From positions 1 through 64,000 of the forward strand of contig NZ_FNDX01000008.1 in NCBI RefSeq assembly GCF_900099765.1: a stretch of 64,000 bases of DNA, written 5' to 3'. This document shows, in pieces, positions 6,516 through 15,493 of this stretch. Below the pieces are notes generated by a model. That model ran no database searches, had not been told where the DNA came from, and saw only the letters and a program-made list of their open reading frames with translations. The stretch is from Paenibacillus typhae. Lineage in GTDB: Bacteria; Bacillota; Bacilli; Paenibacillales; Paenibacillaceae. A program made the position numbers and the translations under genes. Every line of letters begins with the position of its first letter. Within the stretch, counting starts at the first letter, position 1.

Positions 6516-8612
6516 TTGAAGCATAGCAGTGACGGCATTTTTCCGGCGGTATGTCCGCTGGACTGTCCTGACACCTGCGGGCTGCTGGTGCATAAGCAGG
6601 ACGGTAAAATTGTAAAAGTGGAAGGAAACCCGGCACATCCGGTCACGAAAGGGGCGATTTGCAATAAAGTGCGGAACATGGCCGCACGGGTGCACCATCC
6701 GGAGCGGCTGATGCACCCGCTGCGCCGCACAGGCCCCAAGGGCAGCGGAGCCTTTGAACAGATCAGCTGGGATGAAGCGGTTGCGGAGATTGCCGGGCGG
6801 TACAAGCAGCTGTCCGCGGATTATGGGCCGGAGAGCATTCTGCCCTACTACTTCTATGGAAATATGGGGATGCTCAGCGTGGGCGGAATGGACCGCCGGT
6901 TCTTTAACCGGCTGGGCGCAAGCCGGCTGGATGCCAAAATCTGCAGTGCCGCCGGTACCACAGGCTGGGTATATACGATGGGCATGGACGGGGGAGCCAG
7001 CCCGGAAGATACGGTGAACGCCGATCTGATCATCGTCTGGGGCGGAAACATTGTCAGCACCAATATGCATCAGGTGGTCTTTGCCGAGCAGGCGCGCAAG
7101 CGCGGGGCAAAGATTGTGGTCATTGATGTGCACCGCAACCGCACCGCGCAGTGGGGGGACTGGTTCCTGCCGCTATACCCGGGAACAGATGCCGCTCTGG
7201 CGCTTGGCCTGATGCATATTCTGTTCCGCGACGGACTAACCGATGAAGCTTTTCTGCAAAAGTATACGGTAGGACATGAAGCGCTGCGCGAGCAGGCGCT
7301 GAAGTATCCGCCCGGGCTGGTGTCGGAAATTACCGGCGTTCCTGTGGCAGATATTGAGCAGCTGGCCAGGCTGTACGGCGAAGCCACGGTGCCGTATATC
7401 CATATCGGCAACGGGCTGCAGCATCACGACAACGGCGGGATGAATGTCCGCAGCATTGCCTGTCTGCCTGCGCTGGTCGGCGCCTGGCAGAAGCCGGGAG
7501 GCGGGGCGATCAAGTCCAACGGCGGCTACAGCTCCGTTAACTCACAGGCGCTGGCCCGTCCGGAGCTGCGCAGCAACGCGCAGGCACGCAGCATTAACAT
7601 GAACCGGATCGGAGAAGTGCTAATGCAGCAGGAGCAGCCGATCATGAGCTTATTTGTGTACGGCACCAATCCGCTGGTTGTAGCGCCGAGTGCCGACAAG
7701 GTAAAGGCGGGGTTTGCACGCGAGGATCTGTTTACGGTGGTGCATGATCTGTTCATGACTGACACTGCGATGTATGCAGACATTGTGCTTCCGGCCACCT
7801 CCACCTTTGAAAATACGGATTTGTACAGCTCCTACTGGCATCATTATATACAGCTGCAGGAGCCGGTGCTGGAGCGGCAGGGCGAGTGCAAGAGTAATGT
7901 GGAGCTATTCTCGCTGCTGGGACAGGCTATGGGCTTTGAACCGGAAGTTTTCGGCCAGCCGGAGGAGGATATGATCGGTGAAGCGCTTAATTATCCGGAT
8001 AACCCGTATCTGAACGGGGTAACGCTGGAGAGGCTGAAGGCTGAGCGGTTCGTGAAGCTGGATATGTCGCCGAAGGCGCAATTTCTGGAGACGCTGCAGA
8101 CTCCTTCCGGCCGGATCGAGCTCTATTCCGAAGCGATGGAGCTGGCCGGCCTCCCGCCGCTGCCTGTCTATACCCCGCTGAAGGAGGGGTATGACGGAGT
8201 GCGGCGGCCGGAGCAGGGAGCGGACTATCCGCTGATGTTCATCTCGCCGCCGAACCATCATTTCCTGAATTCGACCTTTGGCAATGTAGAGAAGCATCAG
8301 AGGATGGAGAAGGCTCCTGCCCTGCAGATTCATCCTTTGGATGCAGCAGCCCGGGGGATTGCGGACGGTGACGAAATCACTGTATACAATGCCAGAGGTG
8401 CAGTGGAGATTTCAGCCGTGGTGACGGATAAAATGCTGCCGGGAACGGTAATTAGCCAGGGACTGTGGTGGGGCGGAAAGGGCAAAAAGCAGAGGGTCAA
8501 TGTGCTGACACCTGACCGGCTTAGCGACATGGACGGGGGAGCAACCTTTTTCTCGGCTACGGTGGAGGTGAAGAAACGGGAGCAGGTTTTGGAAGTGCCA
8601 GGCACACTGTAA
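6516..8612 (+). CDS. Molybdopterin oxidoreductase (bis-MGD, 4Fe-4S; YyaE/YoaE-like)
   Basis: A 698-residue enzyme of the DMSO reductase superfamily. An N-terminal 4Fe-4S binding region has Cys13, Cys17, Cys21 and Cys49 (VCPLDCPDTCG ... GAICNK). The central molybdopterin domain and the C-terminal molydopterin-binding domain (from about residue 575, with LQIHPLDAAARGI) are complete. The residue at the expected molybdenum-ligand position appears to be Cys143 in KICSAAG, which is a guess from context. No twin-arginine signal is present, so it is cytoplasmic. B. subtilis YyaE and YoaE are similar, uncharacterised proteins often labelled formate dehydrogenase-like. It starts with TTG at 6516, with AGGAGG nine bases upstream. 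MOSC, mobA, moaA and TorD-type genes occur nearby. Confidence 0.88.
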   Translation: MKHSSDGIFPAVCPLDCPDTCGLLVHKQDGKIVKVEGNPAHPVTKGAICNKVRNMAARVHHPERLMHPLRRTGPKGSGAFEQISWDEAVAEIAGRYKQLSADYGPESILPYYFYGNMGMLSVGGMDRRFFNRLGASRLDAKICSAAGTTGWVYTMGMDGGASPEDTVNADLIIVWGGNIVSTNMHQVVFAEQARKRGAKIVVIDVHRNRTAQWGDWFLPLYPGTDAALALGLMHILFRDGLTDEAFLQKYTVGHEALREQALKYPPGLVSEITGVPVADIEQLARLYGEATVPYIHIGNGLQHHDNGGMNVRSIACLPALVGAWQKPGGGAIKSNGGYSSVNSQALARPELRSNAQARSINMNRIGEVLMQQEQPIMSLFVYGTNPLVVAPSADKVKAGFAREDLFTVVHDLFMTDTAMYADIVLPATSTFENTDLYSSYWHHYIQLQEPVLERQGECKSNVELFSLLGQAMGFEPEVFGQPEEDMIGEALNYPDNPYLNGVTLERLKAERFVKLDMSPKAQFLETLQTPSGRIELYSEAMELAGLPPLPVYTPLKEGYDGVRRPEQGADYPLMFISPPNHHFLNSTFGNVEKHQRMEKAPALQIHPLDAAARGIADGDEITVYNARGAVEISAVVTDKMLPGTVISQGLWWGGKGKKQRVNVLTPDRLSDMDGGATFFSATVEVKKREQVLEVPGTL

Positions 8613-8729
8613 TTCTATATTTGAATAACGCGATAAAGCGGTAATGCAAAATCTTGCTCTTCACCCTGTTTTGGGATGATACTGGATGGAATTGATGACA
8701 TATAAGTAACAGGGGATGAAAGACAAGCC

Positions 8730-9947
8730 ATGAAGTTTTTGCAGGACTATCCTAGAGAAGTCAAAGTATTTCTGATCGCAAGTCTCGTCAATGCAACCGG
8801 CAGCGCACTCATGTGGCCGCTTGTGACGATGTATGTATTTGAGGAGCTTGGCCGAAGCATGCAGGAGGCCGGACTCGTTATTGCTATCCAGTCTCTGGGG
8901 GGGATTGCCGGACAGCTGCTGGGTGGCTCACTGTACCATAAGCTGGGCGTCAAACGCCTGATTGTCGGGGCGCTGGCTATGAATGCGCTCGCCTTGTTCG
9001 CCCTCCCTGCGGCAAGCACGAACTGGTATTTATTCATGGTAGCTATGGGGCTGGTCGGGCTGTTCAATTCCATGGCCCAGCCGGCGATCCAGGCTTTTGT
9101 GGGCTTCCGTTTTGCGGAGCGGCGGGGTGAGCTGTTCAATATCATTTATGTTGCGAATAATATCGGGGTGGCCCTCGGCACGATCCTCAGCGGTTTTCTG
9201 GCCGAGATTTCCTACATGCTGAGCTTTGTGATGAACGGGCTGACTTCGGCCATCTTCGCTGCATTCTTCCTGGTCTATCTGCGGAAAATCAGCAGTACTC
9301 CGGTGCAGGAGAATCTGCCGCGCAGATCACAGCACCGGGAGCAGTCGGGGTGGAAGCTGGCGGGGAACACCCGGCTCTATCTGTACATGTCGCTGGGCAC
9401 AATGTTCCTGCTGATCGGCAATTCCGTCTGGAACACGGGCGTTTCCCCGTTTATTATTTCGGAAGGCTGGTCCAAGAGCCTCTACAGCTTCCTCTGGACG
9501 CTTAACGGTATTCTGATCTTTGCCGCCCAGCCGGTAGTGAGTCTGATCAAACGCTGGTTCGCCGGTACGTCAAATGCCCAGATGACGGCAAGTGCCGTAT
9601 TTTACTTAAGCGGATATGCGGTCATTCTGCTGATGCCGAGCTATCCCGGCCTTGTGCTGGCGATGATCCTGGCGACACTTGGCGAAATGCTGATCTCACC
9701 GGCGACGCCGGCCTTTATCGCGGATACCGCCGGACGCAACGCCCCGTTCTATATGGGACTCAGCGGCGGAATCGGGGCAGCAGGCCGAGTCATCGGCCCG
9801 GCTCTGATGGGCGGCCTGTTCGACCGGGGGGGGCTCGCGCCAACGGGATGGCTTGCCTGTGCAATGGCAGTGCTGGCAGTCGGATTTTTTGTTATCCATG
9901 CCTATGTTAACCGCCCAGCCCGTCATCTGGAGCAAAATGCGGTATAA
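8730..9947 (+). CDS. MFS transporter, drug-efflux type
   Basis: A 405-residue integral membrane protein with 12 predicted transmembrane helices in two halves, joined by a polar loop near residues 190-215 (RKISSTPVQENLPRRSQHRE). The first cytoplasmic loop carries a degenerate MFS motif A (GGSLYHKLGVKRLI). Homologous Firmicute proteins of this size are usually annotated as multidrug or YfkF-like exporters, but no substrate can be read from the sequence. The start follows AGGGGATGAA. It is 117 bases downstream of the molybdopterin oxidoreductase gene in the same direction with no visible terminator, so co-transcription is possible. Confidence 0.8.
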   Translation: MKFLQDYPREVKVFLIASLVNATGSALMWPLVTMYVFEELGRSMQEAGLVIAIQSLGGIAGQLLGGSLYHKLGVKRLIVGALAMNALALFALPAASTNWYLFMVAMGLVGLFNSMAQPAIQAFVGFRFAERRGELFNIIYVANNIGVALGTILSGFLAEISYMLSFVMNGLTSAIFAAFFLVYLRKISSTPVQENLPRRSQHREQSGWKLAGNTRLYLYMSLGTMFLLIGNSVWNTGVSPFIISEGWSKSLYSFLWTLNGILIFAAQPVVSLIKRWFAGTSNAQMTASAVFYLSGYAVILLMPSYPGLVLAMILATLGEMLISPATPAFIADTAGRNAPFYMGLSGGIGAAGRVIGPALMGGLFDRGGLAPTGWLACAMAVLAVGFFVIHAYVNRPARHLEQNAV

Positions 9948-10013
9948 TAAAGCTGGCTGGAAAGCGTATCTGAGAACCTAGAGATAAAAGGCAAGGCAAG
10001 GAGTGGAGGCGTT

Positions 10014-10544
10014 ATGCAACAAATCAACGAAGGCTCGCTCACGATCCGGCCCTCGGAAATCAGGGATGTGCGTGAGCTGATCCTGCTTGATAATATGATC
10101 TGGACAGAGGACACGACACCCGGACCGCTAATGTGGCGTTCCCGTGAGGATTATCTGCTGCATGCACCGCCGGGCTCACAGCTCGTTGCGCTTCAGAATG
10201 GCATGCTGTGCGGCTATGTCGGCTTCGGCTGCCCCAGCGGCATGGAGAGCAACCGGCATGTCTGCGAGGTGAACATCGCAGTCGATCCGCAGTTTCAGCG
10301 CCAGGGAATCGGCAGCAGGCTGATTGAAGCGATCAAACAGCATGCCGCAGATCATGGCATCCGGAAGCTGCGGCTGCGGGTGCTGTCAAGCAATGAGCCG
10401 GCACTCGCTTTTTACCGCAAATGCGGATTTGAGGAAGAGGGCCGGCTGAAGGAAGAGTTTTACCTGGGCGGTCATTATGTCGATGAAGTGTTTATGAGCT
10501 GTATGCTGACTGGAGGGGATCAGAATGGAAGTCATTTCGCTTAA
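10014..10544 (+). CDS. GNAT family N-acetyltransferase
   Basis: A 176-residue acetyl-CoA-dependent transferase. The acetyl-CoA binding motif is clear: VNIAVDPQFQRQGIGSRLIE at about residues 86-105, with the Q-x-x-G-I-G loop, followed by LRVLSSNEPALAFYRKCGF, the usual motif B. The substrate is unknown. GGAGTGGAGG precedes the ATG. The 3' end overlaps the next gene (MOSC protein) by 20 bases, which suggests translational coupling. No secretion signal is seen. Confidence 0.88.
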   Translation: MQQINEGSLTIRPSEIRDVRELILLDNMIWTEDTTPGPLMWRSREDYLLHAPPGSQLVALQNGMLCGYVGFGCPSGMESNRHVCEVNIAVDPQFQRQGIGSRLIEAIKQHAADHGIRKLRLRVLSSNEPALAFYRKCGFEEEGRLKEEFYLGGHYVDEVFMSCMLTGGDQNGSHFA

Positions 10545-11163
10545 TGTAGGCAAGCCCGTAACGGTGGATTACCGCGGGAAGCCGCTGGAGACAGGGATTT
10601 ACAAGCTGCCTGCAGAAGGGCCGGTACGGCTCCACGCTTTGGGCTTCGATGGCGACGGCCAGGCCGATCTGGTGAATCACGGGGGAGTAAACAGGGCCGT
10701 CTGCGTCTACCCGATAGAGCATTATACATTTTGGGAGGAGCACCTCGGCAGAAAGCTGGCGTATTCTGCCTTTGGAGAGAATCTTACGGTAAGCGGGCTG
10801 CTGGAGACGGAGGTCTGTATCGGCGATGTGTACGAGATTGGAACGGCACTGCTGCAGGTCAGCCAGCCGCGGTTCCCGTGCTTTAAGCTCTCACAGAAGC
10901 ATGGCGCGAATGATATGCCGGCCAAGGTGCTGTCCACAGGCTACAGCGGCTTCTATTTCCGTGTACTGCGTGAAGGTGCCGTCGGTGCCGGTGATACTGT
11001 TGTGAAGGTCGAGTCCGGTGAGGGAACCTACTCGGTCCGCCGGGTGCTCAAGGCGATGGAGGTCGGACGGAAGGATAAGACTGATCTCAGGGAGCTGGCT
11101 GAGCTAGGCACGCTGACCGATGAGATCCGCGATGACTTCAAGAAATGGCTGGAGCGGGAGTAG
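10525..11163 (+). CDS. MOSC domain protein, YiiM-like
   Basis: A 212-residue protein with a MOSC (molybdenum cofactor sulfurase C-terminal) domain over residues 1-150 and the YiiM-type three-helix domain at the end (TYSVRRVLKAMEVGRKDKTD). Cys119 in QPRFPCFKLSQKHG is the conserved MOSC cysteine. Proteins of this kind bind molybdenum cofactor, and YiiM-type enzymes reduce N-hydroxylated compounds. Its start lies inside the preceding acetyltransferase gene, so the pair is probably one unit. The presence of a molybdopterin enzyme 2 kb upstream and of mobA and moaA downstream supports a cofactor link, but this is inference. Confidence 0.88.
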   Translation: MEVISLNVGKPVTVDYRGKPLETGIYKLPAEGPVRLHALGFDGDGQADLVNHGGVNRAVCVYPIEHYTFWEEHLGRKLAYSAFGENLTVSGLLETEVCIGDVYEIGTALLQVSQPRFPCFKLSQKHGANDMPAKVLSTGYSGFYFRVLREGAVGAGDTVVKVESGEGTYSVRRVLKAMEVGRKDKTDLRELAELGTLTDEIRDDFKKWLERE

Positions 11164-11308
11164 GCGGGATCGGGTACATAGCGTGGCGAGGCGGCGGAAG
11201 CTTTGCGGGTATCTGCGCGAAAGCAGCAGCAAACAGCCTGGGTGGCCAAGCCCCCAGGCTGTTTGCTTGTGTGCGCGGCGAGGAACGCCGGGCTGCGCAC
11301 TTGTGGCT

Positions 11309-11857
11309 TCAGCCCAGCAGCTTCCACTCGCTGCGCAGCAGGCCATAGACGGCGTGGTTCACATAGCCGTGCGGCAGCTTCTCGGACTGGCGGAGCACAC
11401 CTTCAAATACGAAGCCGAGCCGTTCAGGGATGGCCCTGCTTGCTTTGTTGCCGGTGGCACAGCGGATTTCAATCCGGTTTAGCTCCATTTCCAGCAGGGC
11501 GTAATCGACAAACACCCGGCAGGCGCTGGTCATATAGCCGTAGCCTTCATAGCCTTCGCCCAGCCAGTAGCCGATGCCGACCGAGCGGCTCAGCCAGTCA
11601 ATCTCATGATAACCGATGATGCCGGCCAGCTCCCCACGGACCCACAGTCCGGCGGTGAAGCCCCCGTTGTCGCTGCCCTGCTTGACGGCATTTTTGATGA
11701 ATGTGGTGATATGGGCCTGTTCGGAAACTCCGTCTACCCATGGCAGCCATTGTCTGAGCCGCAGCCGCGAGCGCTCAACCAGCGCGAACATTTGGCGGGC
11801 ATGCTCCGGCATCAGCAGCTTTAGCACAAGCTCATCATCTACGACATAATTAAACAT
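11309..11857 (-). CDS. GNAT acetyltransferase, RimJ/RimL type (YdaF-like)
   Basis: A 182-residue protein of the ribosomal-protein-serine acetyltransferase-like branch. Family features are FNYVVDDELVLKLLMPEHA at the start, RQWLPWVDG near residue 40, YWLGEGYEGYGYMTSA for acetyl-CoA binding, and NRIEIRCATGNKASRAIPERL near the end. The likely start is the ATG at 11857, since GAGAGGAGAC lies just upstream on the minus strand; longer in-frame starts have no ribosome site and run into the neighbouring gene. It is read in the same direction as the DUF2164 gene 38 bases upstream and converges with the MOSC gene. Its substrate is unknown. Confidence 0.87.
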   Translation of the reverse strand: MFNYVVDDELVLKLLMPEHARQMFALVERSRLRLRQWLPWVDGVSEQAHITTFIKNAVKQGSDNGGFTAGLWVRGELAGIIGYHEIDWLSRSVGIGYWLGEGYEGYGYMTSACRVFVDYALLEMELNRIEIRCATGNKASRAIPERLGFVFEGVLRQSEKLPHGYVNHAVYGLLRSEWKLLG

Positions 11858-11895
11858 GCGGCTGTCTCCTCTCACGGTCCGGACCGATAGGGTAT

Positions 11896-12141
11896 TTAAC
11901 GCTTTTTCCACTCAAGGGCGTAAATGTCCTCTTCGAGCGATTGCATCCGCTGTACGGCCAGGGTGCGGCAGTCGCTCAGCGCAGCGTTATAAACAGCAGG
12001 ACCGAGCTCCTTAAGGAAAAACTCCAGCAGGTTATCCGCAGCGAGATGGCCGATCGTTTCCCCGCGTTCCGCTTCAAAATAGCTGCGGATGTTCTCCGTA
12101 ATGAGATCGCGCTGCTCTTTTGGCAGCTTAATTGGCTTCAT
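11896..12141 (-). CDS. DUF2164 family protein
   Basis: An 81-residue soluble protein. The sequence KLPKEQRDLITENIRSYF, the segment LAADNLLEFFLKELGP and the end YNAALSDCRTL match the DUF2164 family, whose function is unknown. AAAGGGGG precedes the ATG on the minus strand. It probably forms a two-gene unit with the acetyltransferase gene that follows it. Confidence 0.8.
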   Translation of the reverse strand: MKPIKLPKEQRDLITENIRSYFEAERGETIGHLAADNLLEFFLKELGPAVYNAALSDCRTLAVQRMQSLEEDIYALEWKKR

Positions 12142-12440
12142 AGATGAGTCCCCCTTTTTTTAATATAAGAAAGTACATGTTTCACGCAATGCTGTATCCG
12201 TATCTTTCCTGCACAAACGGATACCGGTCTGTTCAGGACGGCGTAGCCATTCATTTTAGCTGAAAAAATGTAAATGCCTCATGCTTTCCATGCTACTCTA
12301 TCGTCCGGAGCGAAGTCAAAGCCCCCCCGGTTGAGAGGAATCGATTACCCATTTCATTGATCATTCTCCGGTTAACGGGTATATTAATAGGAAACATGTT
12401 CATACAAGGACGTAAATTACAGAACGAGAGGTTGATAGCT

Positions 12441-14141
12441 GTGGAGAACCGTGGAACACCCTCCAATTTCATTAAGAATATCATTACCGAAGATTTGAGC
12501 TCAGGTAAAGTACAAGAAGTGGTCACCCGCTTTCCGCCGGAGCCGAACGGTTATTTACATATCGGACATGCCAAGGCGATCTGGATTAACTTTACACTGG
12601 CTGATGAATTCGGGGGTAAAACAAACCTGCGCTTCGACGACACCAATCCGCTAAAAGAGGACACGGAATATGTTAACTCCATCAAGGAGGATGTAAAGTG
12701 GCTTGGTTACGAGTGGGAAGAGCTGCGGTTTGCATCCGACTATTTCGGGGAAATGTACGAACGGGCTGAGCTGCTGATCCAAAAAGGCAAGGCCTATGTG
12801 GACGACCTGTCCGCCGATCAGATCCGCGAGCTGCGCGGCACGTTGACCGAACCCGGCAAGAACAGCCCGTTCCGTGAGCGCAGCGCTGAAGAGAGCCTAG
12901 ACCTGTTCCGGCGTATGCGTGCAGGGGAATTCAAGGACGGCGAGAAGGTGCTGCGCGCCAAGATTGATATGGCTTCGCCTAACATCAACCTGCGCGACCC
13001 GGTCATCTACCGGATTTCGCATTCCCATCACCATAATACCGGCGATGCATGGTGTATCTACCCGATGTATACCTTTGCGCATCCGCTGGAGGATGCCATC
13101 GAGCATGTCACCCACTCGCTTTGCTCTCTGGAGTTCGAAGACCAGCGCCCATTCTATGACTGGGTTATCGCTGAGTGCGAGATGGAGGCAGCGCCGCACC
13201 AGTATGAATTCGGCCGGCTTAATCTGGCCCAGACGGTAACCAGCAAGCGCAAGCTGAAGCTGCTGGTGGATGAAGGCCATGTTGACGGCTGGGATGATCC
13301 GCGGATGCCTACAATCTCCGGACTGCGCCGCCGCGGCTACACGCCGGAAGCGATCCGCAGCTTCGTGCATGAGACTGGTATTTCCAAGAGTCAGGGCCTT
13401 GTTGACCTGCAGATGCTGGAGCATTTCATCCGAGAGGACCTGAAGCTGACCGTACCGCGGACCATGTCCGTACTGCGGCCGCTGAAGGTGATTATTACGA
13501 ATTATCCGGAAGGTCAGACGGAGTATTTTGAGATTGAGAACAACGTGGAGAACCCGGAAATGGGCACACGCCAGATTCCGTTCTCCCGCGAAATCTACAT
13601 TGAGCGCGATGACTTCATGGAAGTACCGCCGAACAAGTACTTCCGTCTCTTCCCTGGCAATGAGGTGCGCCTGAAGAATGCCTACTTCATCAAGTGTACG
13701 GACTTCATCAAGGATGAGAACGGCGAGGTTGTAGAGCTGCACTGTACCTATGATCCGGAGACAAGAAGCGGCAGCGGCTTCACCGGCCGTAAAGTCAAAG
13801 GCACCTTGCATTGGGTCGATGCCGGCCAGGCAGTCCCGGCAGAATTCCGCCTGTATGAGCCGCTGATCTCGGCCGAAGAAGCTGATGCCGAGGCTGAGGT
13901 TGAAGGCCTTGAGGTGTCGGCCGACAAGCCTGAGCCAAGCTTCCTCGATCAGCTTAACCCGAATTCGCTGCAGATCCTGCAGGGCTTCGTGGAGCCGGGC
14001 CTGAAGGACAGCGTGCCGCAGGACAAGTTCCAGTTCTTCCGCCACGGTTACTTTAACGTGGATAGCAAATACTCGACCCCTGAACACCTTGTGTTCAACC
14101 TGGTCGTTTCCCTGAAAAGCTCGTTCCAGCCTGGGAAGTAA
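12441..14141 (+). CDS. glnS: Glutaminyl-tRNA synthetase
   Basis: A 566-residue class I aminoacyl-tRNA synthetase that charges tRNA-Gln. The HIGH signature occurs in [13 protein letters not shown] (HIGH at 40-43), the KMSKS equivalent is VTSKRKL (266-272), and the C-terminal anticodon-binding beta-barrels are complete. The GTG at 12441 is chosen because the family start lies there and GAGAGG precedes it; in-frame ATGs upstream would add unrelated residues. Most Bacilli lack GlnRS and use Glu-tRNA amidation, so its presence marks a lineage that has acquired it. No T-box is visible in the 300-base leader. A strong terminator follows. Confidence 0.94.
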   Translation: MENRGTPSNFIKNIITEDLSSGKVQEVVTRFPPEPNGYLHIGHAKAIWINFTLADEFGGKTNLRFDDTNPLKEDTEYVNSIKEDVKWLGYEWEELRFASDYFGEMYERAELLIQKGKAYVDDLSADQIRELRGTLTEPGKNSPFRERSAEESLDLFRRMRAGEFKDGEKVLRAKIDMASPNINLRDPVIYRISHSHHHNTGDAWCIYPMYTFAHPLEDAIEHVTHSLCSLEFEDQRPFYDWVIAECEMEAAPHQYEFGRLNLAQTVTSKRKLKLLVDEGHVDGWDDPRMPTISGLRRRGYTPEAIRSFVHETGISKSQGLVDLQMLEHFIREDLKLTVPRTMSVLRPLKVIITNYPEGQTEYFEIENNVENPEMGTRQIPFSREIYIERDDFMEVPPNKYFRLFPGNEVRLKNAYFIKCTDFIKDENGEVVELHCTYDPETRSGSGFTGRKVKGTLHWVDAGQAVPAEFRLYEPLISAEEADAEAEVEGLEVSADKPEPSFLDQLNPNSLQILQGFVEPGLKDSVPQDKFQFFRHGYFNVDSKYSTPEHLVFNLVVSLKSSFQPGK

Positions 14142-14157
14142 GGCTGCATAATAAAAA

Positions 14158-14197
14158 GCTGTCCCCGTTGTCTAGCGATGACGGGGACAGCCTTTTT
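14158..14197 (+). terminator. Rho-independent terminator after glnS
   Basis: A perfect 11-bp stem, GCTGTCCCCGT (14158-14168) with ACGGGGACAGC (14181-14191), is followed by CTTTTT. Confidence 0.93.
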
Positions 14198-14271
14198 GCG
14201 GTCTGTTTGTTTTCTGCTACGAGATGGTGACAGCATCTAGCGGGCTGGTAGGCTGTCGCTGGCTCTAACCA

Positions 14272-14630
14272 AAGGGAAAGGTCCCTTTGAATAGCCAGTA
14301 TAGTATGCTACTGGTGCGAATCAAAGGGAGAAATCCCACTAACGAGCCCGATCCACCCTGCTGAGGGCACGAATAGAGGGAAAAATCCCACTAACGAGCC
14401 TGATCCACCCTGCTGAGGGCACGAATAGAGGGAAAAATCCCACTAACGAGCCCAATCTACCCGACTGAGAGCACGAATAGAGGGAAAAATCCCACTAACG
14501 AGCCCAATCTACCCTGCTGGGAGCACGAATAGAGGGAAAAATCCTACTAACGAGCCCAATCTACCCTGCTGAGAGCACGAATAGAGGGAAAAATCCCACT
14601 AACGAGCCCGATCGGCCTACCCTGCTATTA
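14272..14630. repeat. Tandem array of 52-bp repeats
   Basis: Units start with the short palindrome AGGGAAAAATCCC and continue with ACTAACGAGCCC. Five near-identical units begin at 14376, 14428, 14480, 14532 and 14584, exactly 52 bases apart. A diverged unit begins at 14324, and a weaker trace occurs before it (AAAGGGAAAGGTCCCTTT near 14268). The array fills the gap between the glnS terminator and the 3' end of the nuclease-like gene. No reading frame runs through it. Related GGGA-TCCC palindromes occur in intergenic DNA of Paenibacillus-type genomes, but the function is unknown. Confidence 0.9.
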
Positions 14631-15311
14631 CTAAAATAAGTAATTGTCCAACATATTATGGATATACTCATATTTACGGATTCGGCTGCCATTTGCGCTC
14701 AGGACGGGCGTTAGCCTGCCTTTTTCACACAATTTAGTGATATGCCTTTTGATCGTTTTGGGATCAGCAGCGAGGCCATTTACCAGGTCAACAGGCCGGA
14801 TGATTCCGTCCGATCGCGCAGCTAGCCGCAGAATTTCCAGCTCCATCTTTGAATGCTTGCCGCCCTCATTATCAGCATTTGTCAGCATACTCGAAAGTAA
14901 TAAAGCTTTTAGCAATGAAATAGTCAGCTCCGGCGCGGACCCCAAGTCATCGTACGGTACCGCGACCACACGATACCCTGCAATCTGCAGATAAGTTTCC
15001 CTGTTTAACTCCTGGCGGTATCTGGTCCGGTCGGTGTTCTGCACATGGGGGCCATAGCCCTTGATCTCAATTGCAAACTTGACCTGCCCCGGCTTCCAGA
15101 CATAGTCAACAAAGTAAGGACGGCCGCGCCAATCGGAGACCTCATACTCCGGATGGAGATGATTAAAATGCCCAAATAGCGGCCACCATACCCGCTCGGC
15201 AAATAACTTCTCCCCATGCCCGTGCCCCCGCTCCAGACGATCCAGACGTTCGCCGGTTCTCCTCCGCTTATGCCGGCTCAGCCATTTCTCATGCTCTTCA
15301 ACAAATCCCAT
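14631..15311 (-). CDS. Predicted nuclease-fold protein with C-terminal winged helix
   Basis: A 226-residue protein not assigned to a characterised family. The N-terminal half resembles DUF559/Vsr-like PD-(D/E)xK nucleases: FVDYVWKPGQVKFAIEIKGYG (about 67-87) gives the D-x13-E-x-K pattern of the active site. The C-terminal part (about 150-215) reads as a winged helix-turn-helix with DLVNGLAADPKTIKRHITKL followed by a basic wing. The combination suggests a DNA-binding regulator or endonuclease, but neither activity is shown. GGGGGAGA precedes the ATG on the minus strand. Its 3' end touches the 52-bp repeat array. It stands alone. Confidence 0.6.
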   Translation of the reverse strand: MGFVEEHEKWLSRHKRRRTGERLDRLERGHGHGEKLFAERVWWPLFGHFNHLHPEYEVSDWRGRPYFVDYVWKPGQVKFAIEIKGYGPHVQNTDRTRYRQELNRETYLQIAGYRVVAVPYDDLGSAPELTISLLKALLLSSMLTNADNEGGKHSKMELEILRLAARSDGIIRPVDLVNGLAADPKTIKRHITKLCEKGRLTPVLSANGSRIRKYEYIHNMLDNYLF

Positions 15312-15341
15312 TTATAAATCTCCCCCTGCATACAAAAATAT

Positions 15342-15400
15342 AAAAAAAGTCCCGCACCCCAATCAGCATGGAGTACGGGACGTTCTTCGTCCGTTTTTTT
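15342..15400. terminator. Terminator region after the minus-strand MFS gene
   Basis: On the minus strand, GTCCCG ... CGGGAC (+ strand arms 15349-15354 and 15376-15381) is followed by seven T residues (A run at 15342-15348). On the plus strand a second hairpin, GGACG-TTCTT-CGTCC (15378-15392), is followed by GTTTTTTT. The structure could stop transcription in both directions. Confidence 0.75.
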
Positions 15401-15493
15401 GATTATAAAATTTGCCGGTTAGCAGCGTCAATGACATCACCGGTATTCCGGGCCACTAGGAGTTGAATGAAACTAATTGATAACCCTCGCCCC

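Noticed and set aside
12142..12440. T-box leader before glnS
   Set aside because: No AGGGTGGNACCGCG-type antiterminator sequence and no terminator hairpin in the leader.
14272..14630. Possible CRISPR array
   Set aside because: The repeats are head-to-tail 52-bp units with no unique spacers between conserved short repeats, and no cas genes are near.
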